Assembly (NCBI GenBank): GCA_029721435.1
Contig: CM056577.1
Span: forward strand, 32,084,719 to 32,148,718
DNA: 64,000 nucleotides
Direction of reading: 5' to 3'
Source of the DNA: Gymnothorax reevesii
Lineage: Eukaryota > Chordata > Actinopteri > Anguilliformes > Muraenidae
Shown here: in pieces, positions 56,372 through 64,000 of the stretch
Layout: every line of letters starts with the position of its first letter
Numbering within the stretch: position 1 is the stretch's first letter
Notes under the pieces: generated by a model
Databases searched by the model: none
Seen by the model: only the letters and a program-made list of their open reading frames with translations
Told to the model about the DNA's origin: nothing
Translations under genes and position numbers: made by a program

Positions 56372-57895
56372 CAAAACCAGTGAAGTTGGCACATTATGTA
56401 AATCGTAGATAAAAACAGAATACCATGATTTGCAAATCCTTTTCAACTTATATTCAATTGAATACACTGCTAAGACAAGATGTTTAATGTTCAAACTGAG
56501 AAAACATTTTTTTTTTTTTTTTACAAATAATTATTGACTTAGAATTTAAAGGCAGCAACACATTGCAAAAAAGTTGGCACAGGGCCTTTTTTACCACTGT
56601 GTTACATCGCCTTCCCTTTTAACGACACTCAGTAAACGTTTGGGAACTGAGGAGACCAATTTTTGAAGCTTTTCAGGTGGAACTCTTTCCCATTCTTGCT
56701 TGATGTACAGCTTAAGTTGTTCAACAGTCCGGGGTCTCCATTGTCGTATTTTACGCTTCATTATGCGCCACTAATTTTCAATGGAAGACAGGTCTGGACT
56801 ACAGGCAGGCCAGTCTAGTACACGCACTCTTTTACTACAGAGCCATGCTGTTGTAACACGTGCAGAATGTGGCTTGGCATTGTCTTGCTGAAATAAGCAG
56901 GGGCGTCCATGAAAAAGACGTTGCTCGGATGGCAACATATGTTGCTCCAAAACCTGTATGTACCTTTCAGCATTAATGGTGCCATCACATATGTGGAAGT
57001 TGCCCATGCCTTGGGCACTATTACAATCCCATACCATCACAGATGCTGGCTTTTGAACTTTGCGCCTATAACAGTTCGGATGGTTCTTTTCCTCTTTGGT
57101 CCGGAGGACATGACGTCCACAGTTTCCAAAAACAATTTGAAATTTGGACTCGTCAGACCACAGAACACTTTTCCACCTTGCATCAGTCCATCTTAGATGA
57201 GCTAGGGACCAGCGAAGCGGGCGGTGTTTCTGGGTGCTGTTGATAAATGGCTTTCGCTTTGCATTGTAGAGTTTTAATTTGCACTTGCAGATGTAGCGAC
57301 GAACTGTAGTTAATGACAGTGGTTTTCTGAAGTGTTCCTGAGCCCATGTGGTGATGTCCTTTACACACTGATGTCGGTTTTTGATGCAGTACCGCCTGAG
57401 GGATCGAAGGTCACGGGCATTCAATGTTGGTTTTCGGCCTTGTCGCTTACGTGCGGTGATTTCTCCAGATTCTCTGAACCTTTTGACGATATTACAGACC
57501 GTAGATGATGAAATGCCTAACCCTCACCCCATCCTTGCTTGTGAATGACTGAGTATAAAAGCTGCTTCCCCGAAATGCTAAATCATGGCACCCACCTGTT
57601 CCCAATTAGCCCGTTCACCAGTGGGATGTTCCAAATAAGTGTTTGATGAGCATTCCTCAACTCTCTCAGTCTTTTTTGCCACTTGTGCCAGCTTTTTTGA
57701 AACATGTTGCAGGCATCAAATTCCAAATGAGCTAATATTTGCAAAAAATTACAAAGTTTACCTGTTCCAACATTAAGTAACTTGTCTTTGCAATGTATTC
57801 AATTGAATATAGGTTGAAAAGGATTTGCAAATCATTGTATTCTGTTTTTATTTACGATTTACACAACGTGCCAACTTCCCTGGTTTTGGGTTTTG
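56372..57895 (-). mobile_element. Tc1/mariner element, copy B (inactive)
   Basis: TA-flanked (56370-56371, 57896-57897) with long inverted repeats that carry CATTGTATTCTGTTTTTATT and CAATTGAATATAGGTTGAAA. It is the opposite-strand relative of 24649-26192. The left end has lost a few bases relative to the right (CAAAACCAGTGAAG against CAAAACCCAAAACCAGGGAAG). Confidence 0.88.
56600..57545 (-). pseudogene. Tc1-type transposase, copy B, broken
   Basis: The longest open part encodes 217 residues from MNARDLRSLRRYCIK to CSPDLSSIEN. It contains LWSDESKFQIVFG, FQQDNAKPHSARV and the final Glu, so the DD34E triad is present. It is nevertheless dead: the N-terminal helix-turn-helix has an internal deletion (GMG*GLGISSSTV in place of the region from PLSEQ to NLEISSSTV), and a TAG follows SIEN. 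The remaining C-terminus (MKRKIRQWRPRTVEQLKLYI) is readable downstream. It preserves the segment that copy A has lost. Confidence 0.88.
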
Positions 57896-58848
57896 TACGA
57901 TAACACAGAGTAACTAGACAAATACTCCAACACTACCAATAATGTAAACTGGTTTGGATAGTAAAATTCTGAGCAAATTCAGCTGGGGGGGCGACATGAT
58001 GAGTACAATCCAGAGGAGGACCGGAGGAGCCCCGCATTACTGAATGATGCAATCACCTGTGGAACTCTGGATCACAGGAGCACACAAGTACAAAAGAATT
58101 TATAGGCAAACCTACAGTGAGCCATGTCAGCACAACGCAAGAGTCTGAACTGTTGAGGTGCACCAACCCAGTGTTTTAATTATCATGAACAAATAGGAGT
58201 TGGTTGAATCAAAACCTGTTCAACCATTATCCAGGCACTGACCGAATGTGACAAAATCAAATAAAATTTTGCAAGTTGTGTCCATAGGGACAAGCCTTGG
58301 CCAGAAAGGTTATATCATACTTGATGCAAATCAAAAGTTTGAGATTTCGAGGACTTCACCGAGGGCTCACGATTACCAGAGACCTCGGGTGAAATATGCA
58401 CAAAAATCACACAGGACGCACAGTGAGCCAAGACAGAGTTTCGGGGAAGCACAAGGATGTTCGGAGGGGACCTTTAGAGGATGTCCTTGGGACATTATTT
58501 TTGTTTGCTGGGTTCTCTGTCATTAAAAATACAATACCCACTCTCAGTCGCATTGTCCATTTTCCCCAAGTTTATGAAAATAATGCTGTTACCCTTAACA
58601 CAGCAGAATTTGCGATCTTTTATACCAGTCAGCAATGCCCAGTCATTCCATTCCCGGTCATATAAAAATTACTACGGACGAATCACAGAGATCAATGTGT
58701 TACGTTGTTTCTCTATGCCATCAATACTTCCTACTTGTACTGAATGTTAGTATGTGTGAGCCTTGTCTGACTTTGCTTACCCTTTGCTTTGTCTCACAAT
58801 AAATATCGCTGTTTAAAGTAAAACCAAAAGCCAAATCACAGACTTCAT
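57896..58848. other. wac intron, nothing recognised
   Basis: Overlapping 90-residue frames at 58248-58750 show no family features and no splice-site support. Confidence 0.45.
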
Positions 58849-59187
58849 TTGTGGGGGGGGGGGTTGTGGGGAGAAAAGCAGCAGGATGATGTTGCAGCGA
58901 GCACTTCCCAATCGCAAGAGATATCGAGCCCCAAATCAGCTACTATCAGCGAGGCCCGTAAGTATAGATGCTGGTGCGAAGAGTGGCGATTAAAATATTC
59001 ATGGTTAGAAAAAATAATGATAGTGGCAAGGAAATTTTGGCTATGCAAATGGTGCACAGGTATGGGGCAGCAGAATGCGTCTCCGGGGTCACGTAATTTG
59101 CAAATCAGTGCATTCAAGAGGCACCAAACAAACCCAGACCTCATCGTAGTTGCAGATGCGTGGATCACTAGGAAGAGAGGGGTATAG
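58849..59187 (+). pseudogene. hAT-type transposase N-terminal zinc-finger fragment
   Basis: The frame contains ISEARKYRCWCEEWRLKYSW, LEKIMIVARKFWLCKWCTGM, then SRNLQISAFKRHQ. The EW...WL......CKWC...S..KRH layout is that of the N-terminal zinc-finger region of some hAT transposases. The rest of the enzyme is absent. A G run precedes it (58852-58863). A hAT-like end (AATCGTCCCAGCCCTA) lies at 59834-59849 and may belong to the same element. Confidence 0.5.
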
Positions 59188-62100
59188 TACAGATAAAGGA
59201 AGAAGCCGCCGCCGCTGACCGTGACGGATTCAGAAAAAAATAAGACCGTTTGATAAGACCGCAGATAAGACCGTTTGAGTGCCCATCACAAAACTTACCG
59301 GAGAGCTTCTGAACATCATAAGCTACTTCTCAAAGGAATTTTAAGGCGGAAAACATTCTGATAAGCGGATGAAACGCAAATGTGAGATATAAATTATCAC
59401 AGTCGCACGAAATGCGTGGCAATGGAAATCACGTTCATGCTGTGCTGTTCTATGGCCATTTAAATTTCAAAATGCAGCAATAAAACATGCAGTCTTAATA
59501 AACAGCATTCATTCAACTTAGAGAGTAAACGCATCAACCGTTTGATTTCTGATCAAGCAAGTAAACTGGAACAGGTTACTTTTCTTAGCGTGGCTTACTT
59601 GGTTAATAGGAGATGATTCTGTAGTCCTTTATTTGGCTCTGTGCAGCATGTCGCCGAAAAATACTGATATCAGGGTCAAGTTTTTTTACCGGAAGCATTT
59701 CACATGCCCTTTGATGTTTGGCGCTTTTGTTCCAACCTGCATCGGGTTTAATAAAGTAAAAGAGAAAGCTCGGATGTTCGCCCCATGGCAGCAGGTAGTG
59801 GTATTACACCTTAAAAAAGAATCGATTCAGAATCGTCCCAGCCCTAATATACACTGTATCAATTATTGGCTGGCAGTTAATGTGTACATTCCCTGATCGA
59901 CGTTTCTCACTCTAGTTGTGACCACATGGCTTGAGGAGATGCACTAAATTACCGCACTACCAACACCTTCTGGTCATGGCCGAGGTTGGGATGTGCACAA
60001 CTTGTTGAGCGAGAGCCAGGGACACCCGAATCTGGATTAGGACCCCCATACAAATGAGTTCATGAGCACCATTGCCAAAAGCATTCAATATATGCTCACA
60101 CTCCAAAGGGGGGAGGGGTGGGGGGGGGAGGGGTCAATGGCGCATGCAGGTCTTCATTTGAGCCAATTGCTTCAGCAAAATGAGCTGTTTCTGACTGTAC
60201 ACCATGACATGGCTTCACATGTAGATCTGATCACATAAAATATGTCAGACATGGTGACGAGAACAATGTCCAGCTGACATTCATGCACTTCCCAAGAAAT
60301 AAAGCCCGAATGTCAGACAGCAAGGTTTGGTCTAATTAAGCAACTGGGGGCCAAAAACAAAACAAACAAAAAAAACAAAAACAAAACTGAGATATGCCTC
60401 CATGTCAACCATAATGACGATCCAGAGGTAGGTGACCAGAACAAACACAGGACCAAAATCAAACTCAAAAACAGCTAAAAGGGGTGTGGGGCATTGTGGG
60501 ATATCTTCAGAAAAGCAGAACATGTCCTTAGGCACTCCCTTCCGGTTCGCTGCCCAGAGGTGTGCAACAGGTGGCGGTAACCACGGTGCCGCTCTGACGG
60601 AGCCCAATAACTATGGCAACAGCAGATGTGGGCAGAGGCTTGCTGAACCTAGCCAATGTGGTTCCATTGTTATTGCACAGAGAAAAGAGGAGAGGTCGAT
60701 GGGGGGAGGGGCTCCAGATCAGGGCACCAATCACAGGAATGGCACGTTTCAACATGAGCACCAGCAATGTTATCGCACTCAAATAGAATTTACCTACAAC
60801 AAGAGTTTTCAACCCTATCCCAGAAATACCTGTGTGGGTACAGGCTTTCACTCCAACCACACCGTTACACACCCAACTCTACTGAACACCACTGAAGACA
60901 GTGAAAGACCTTAATTGGTACAATCAGGTGTGTAACTGCATGGTTGGGATGACAGCCTGCGACCACACCAGCCCTTTGTGGATAATATTGAAGATACCTG
61001 ACCCAAAAGTCTTCCTGCGGTAACTGCAGTGCTAGCAAGCAGATAACACTAACTCTGATGTGACAAGCCCCAGTGAACTATAAAAATTTATAGAGGCCTG
61101 GTATTTTACCACTTAACCCTGGAGAACCCAAGACATCTTTTTTCCTCAAGAAAAATATTAACTGGCATAAAAACATCTGCTAATTTAGGGTAGGGGCTAA
61201 TTAGGGGAGGTCAAATTTGACCCCGTGGGTTCTCCAGGGTTAAATTGTCCATTTAAACATAATTGTCACCGACCACTTACTACGTCCAGGGGTCAGAGAT
61301 TAATGGTCCTTCTAAATGTTTTTTCCGAACAAGATCTCAGACATCACAGATGGCTAAATAGTGTGTGCTAATGAGCAACTGCATGAAGCTGAAACTAAAT
61401 ACTGGGATGGAAACATACCTTCCTAACCTGGATTTAACATTTCTGACAATGAGCAGTGCTAGCTGGCACCTTGCCCACAGTTACCATGAAATACCTGCCA
61501 GGAACGAGTGTCTTATGAACAAGTAAAGTGGGATCCAATCGGCTGAAAGCATGCGACAGCTATTCAGGCAAAGCTGCATTGTCTGGAAACTCCAGCATTC
61601 AGAGGCATACAGCATCAGATCACAAGTAAAGCAATAATATTTACAGCCAAGGAGTTAAGATCTGTATTCCTTCACAAAAAGTGATGCAAAAAACAGTGGT
61701 ATTTGCAATAAAAACCAACCAGGGCCTTTGCCAGGCAAGAAGGTTTTAACAGCCCAATAGCGCACCATGTCATTAGCAGCCAACAACGATGTGTGGTGAT
61801 GCAAACTGCGTACATCACAGTGCCCTCACTTCACAGCCTCCTTAACAGAGGATCTGAAGGTGTGTGAGGAGCTAATGCAGGTTTTTAGGCAACGTGCCTC
61901 TGCTTTTATCCAATTATGTACAGGATACTAATGTATATTACTTCCTATCAGGGTGGTACAAAAATTATTTCTCCTGCGTGTTCCTCCAGGCAAGTGAGTA
62001 AAAAAAAAATAAATGAATAAAAAATGGTTGCCTGAATTTAAAGGTCACTTGCCCGGGGGGTACCAAACTTTTTCTTTCATTCTTTTAAATTCAATATTAT

Positions 62101-62610
62101 TTTTTAGAAATATCAATTTTATGTTTATCATGCTGTCTGAAAGCATTAAACAATCTGTGTAGACAAATCCATACGTCCAATGATGTTACACAACAAACCT
62201 AAACAACAAATCCTTCTGTAGCAGTTAACAAATGACGGGCCATGCAAAATATAAAATTCAGCAACATTTCTGGTCATCTTAATGATATAACTCCAGCACT
62301 TGCTTGTGCTGCAGAACTTTCATATAATACACAGTTAAACCAAACAAACAAACACCCATCAACTGAAAAGCACATGATAAATTCAGTTGCAAGTTAAGAC
62401 GGCACTGCAAGTTTGTACCAATCACGGCTAACAAAGTTTAAGATGATAACTAGATTCCAGAACGCATAAGTCAATACGATGACACTCACAAAGTGATGGG
62501 CCATGCAATCACATGAAGTGAACAACAGCATAACTCCAGCACGGGCTTTTGTGGTGAAATCATTGCAAAGTATCCGATTAAGGAAAAACAAGTGTTTGCC
62601 ACAAACATGG
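59188..62610. other. wac intron, mostly unassigned
   Basis: Contains the G-rich run at 60108-60133 and a SINE-like fragment at about 60800-60960 (GGTACAGGCTTTCACTCCAA, CAATCAGGTGTGTAACTG). No wac exon or other gene could be supported. Confidence 0.45.
60108..60133 (+). other. G-quadruplex-capable run
   Basis: G6-A-G4-T-G9-A-G4 in 26 bases fits the four-tract quadruplex pattern. It is on the strand opposite to wac transcription, so any effect would be at the DNA level. Confidence 0.6.
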
Positions 62611-62703
62611 CAATATCCCCGGCCGCCTCAATTTTGTGTGTCCATACGTACGGAGCCCAATACTATATCCCCCGCATCGCGCTAATCGCGCGGCGAGGGA
62701 TAA
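62611..62703. mobile_element. Minimal hairpin-ended element, about 93 bp
   Basis: AATATCCCCGGCC at the start and the hairpin TATATCCCCCGCATCGCGCT / GCGCGGCGAGGGATAA at the end, with only about 40 bp between. It shows the smallest structure retained by the family. Confidence 0.6.
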
Positions 62704-62961
62704 TGAAGCAGACAAGTTTCCTCATGCTTAGGCAAAGATCTGATCCAAATGAATTTTGACACCTGTAATACGATCAGGAGGTGAACGACAATCAATGCGC
62801 ATCGTAAACCCTGGGCCCAAGCTCTGCTTACTAACGAGATGCCGTTGTTTTTGTCAATTTTATATTTACTGTACTAAACAATGACACATGGTGTAATTTG
62901 GGTCTACAGTGTGGTACTTGTCATTCTGCCAGATTATCCCGACAAAGTACGAATTAAACTA

Positions 62962-63787
62962 CACTGAACAAAAATATTAACAACCCATGTCAAATATTGA
63001 TGCCATAAGGAATTAACAACTCTAAATGAGCATATGCTGACTTTTACTTGTACAACAGGGATATTTCTCTTGATGTGTGTACCATTTTTTAATCCATCTC
63101 TCTGTCAGTGAGCATTTGCTCAGTAATGGAGTGATTTTACTCAGTACATGGGTGTGGCATTTCCAGACTGTGATGAGACAGAATGAGCAGTACCCAGTCA
63201 CTCCTTATACTGGGGACAATAAAAGGCCACCCCAAAATGTCCAATTTTGTCAAAAGTCATCATGCCTCAGATGATTCAGGTCATGCGGGAATGTGCTATT
63301 GGCATGCTGAATGCAGGGATGTCCACCGGAGCGGTTGCTGTGCAGCTGAATGTGAACTATCAGACGATAGGTCATTTGAGGGTTCGTTTCCGACAGACGG
63401 GCAGTACTGCAAATCCACCTCATCCACGACGGCCACATGTGACCACACCAGCACAAGATCGCTACATCCAGCTCGTCCACCTGCAGGATCGGCTCAGATC
63501 AGCGACACGCACAGCGGATGAGACCGTCGGTCTGCACAACAGATGCATCACACCACAGACAGTCCGTAACCGCCTGTGAGAAGCCAACTTGCATGCTCAC
63601 CGTCCTCACCGTGGTCTGGATCTCACTGCTGCCCGGCGTCAGAACTGACTCGCATGGGCAAACACACACGTTTGATGGCCCTTGGCACGCTGGAGAAGAG
63701 TGCTATTCACAGACGAATCCCGGTTCCAGTTTTTTGTTAATAAAGACTCAAAAATTTGACAAGGGGCGTTTATATTTTTGTTCAGTG
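62962..63787 (+). mobile_element. Tc1-like deletion derivative, 826 bp
   Basis: Ends CACTGAACAAAAATATTAAC and TATATTTTTGTTCAGTG are flanked by TA (62960-62961, 63788-63789). The interior keeps the transposase N-terminus and then jumps from the first catalytic Asp region to the right inverted repeat. Its ends resemble, but differ from, those of 43966-45596 (CACTCAAC). The right 150 bp are also found at 28095-28245. Confidence 0.85.
63247..63740 (+). pseudogene. Tc1-type transposase, N-terminal half, broken
   Basis: A 110-residue frame reads MSKVIMPQMIQVMRECAIGM, then a helix-turn-helix (NAGMSTGAVAVQLNVNYQTI) and the second domain with ITPQTVRNRL, then TGA in place of Arg. Degraded coding continues (HRPHRGLDLTAARR) with another stop, and ends with the first catalytic site (LFTDESRFQF) before running into the terminal repeat. 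The second Asp and the Glu are deleted. The N-terminal half is clearly related to the intact enzyme at 44312-45313. Confidence 0.85.
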
Positions 63788-63789
63788 TA

Positions 63790-64000
63790 ATAAGTTCAAT
63801 TGGACTTCAAAGCAACAACTTACTAGCATATGATCTCCGCAGATACCTATATTTTGCAGGAGTCCAGGTAGTTTCATTGCAATCAACGATTAGCTTTTGT
63901 CAGCGGATAGATTTCTGCAGCGATCGCGATATGAAGCATTGCTTGGAAATGGATGAAAAGATATCATGCAACCCGTTTTCAAGTGATGGTTCGAGCAACC
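63790..64000. other. Right edge, nothing recognised
   Basis: Short AT-rich stretch following the last transposon. No exon of wac is visible before the window ends. Confidence 0.5.

Noticed and set aside
60432..60914. A 160-residue plus-strand frame as a gene
   Set aside because: No domain, no splice-site or codon support, and its 3' part overlaps a SINE-like fragment.

Overview
The window is vertebrate genomic DNA, most likely from a ray-finned fish. The evidence is one spread-out, intron-rich conserved gene on the minus strand, a high load of Tc1/mariner and hAT DNA transposons of the kinds common in teleosts, tRNA-derived SINEs, and no bacterial gene organisation. I cannot name the species.

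The one host gene I recognise is wac (WW domain-containing adaptor with coiled coil), transcribed right to left. Five coding exons can be placed with consensus splice sites and matching phases: 43632-43723, 18931-19046 (the WW domain), 17952-18067, 7841-8119 and 1496-1618. The first exons lie beyond the right edge, or in sequence I could not recognise. The C-terminal coiled-coil exons lie beyond the left edge. A large Ser/Pro-rich exon expected between 8120 and 17951 was not found. WAC is a nuclear adaptor that links the RNF20/RNF40 H2B ubiquitin ligase to elongating RNA polymerase II.

The most striking structure concerns the introns. Four of the five exons are followed by a minisatellite that starts at, or close to, the 5' splice site. 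In two cases (exons 7841-8119 and 1496-1618) the repeat unit is a copy of the exon-intron boundary itself: the last exon bases, the GT donor and some intron. At exon 7841-8119, two of the copied donors lie exactly 117 and 228 nt downstream, in frame, inside an open frame that runs through the array. At exon 17952-18067 a 45-bp (15-codon) array starts a few bases after the donor and is open for hundreds of bases. Two more minisatellites (47 bp at 2.3-3.7 kb; 37 bp at 9.7-10.9 kb) lie in introns without a visible exon beside them.

The other layer is mobile DNA. It includes an intact Tc1-type transposon with a 333-residue DD34E transposase (43966-45596); two dead relatives of a second Tc1 family (24649-26192, 56372-57895); deletion derivatives of a third (28095-28245, 62962-63787); several hAT elements with exact or near-exact 8-bp target duplications (12592-13987, 34882-37303, 37887-40487, 46509-50084); two SINE families; and about a dozen members of a family ending in a TATCCCC...GGGGATA hairpin with GGAC-type microsatellites. 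The 46.2-50.5 kb interval is a nest of insertions: a decayed Tc1 element split by a hAT, which itself holds a 2.3-kb TTAA-flanked foldback element, a hairpin element and a second foldback. Most remaining sequence is intronic with no feature I can support.
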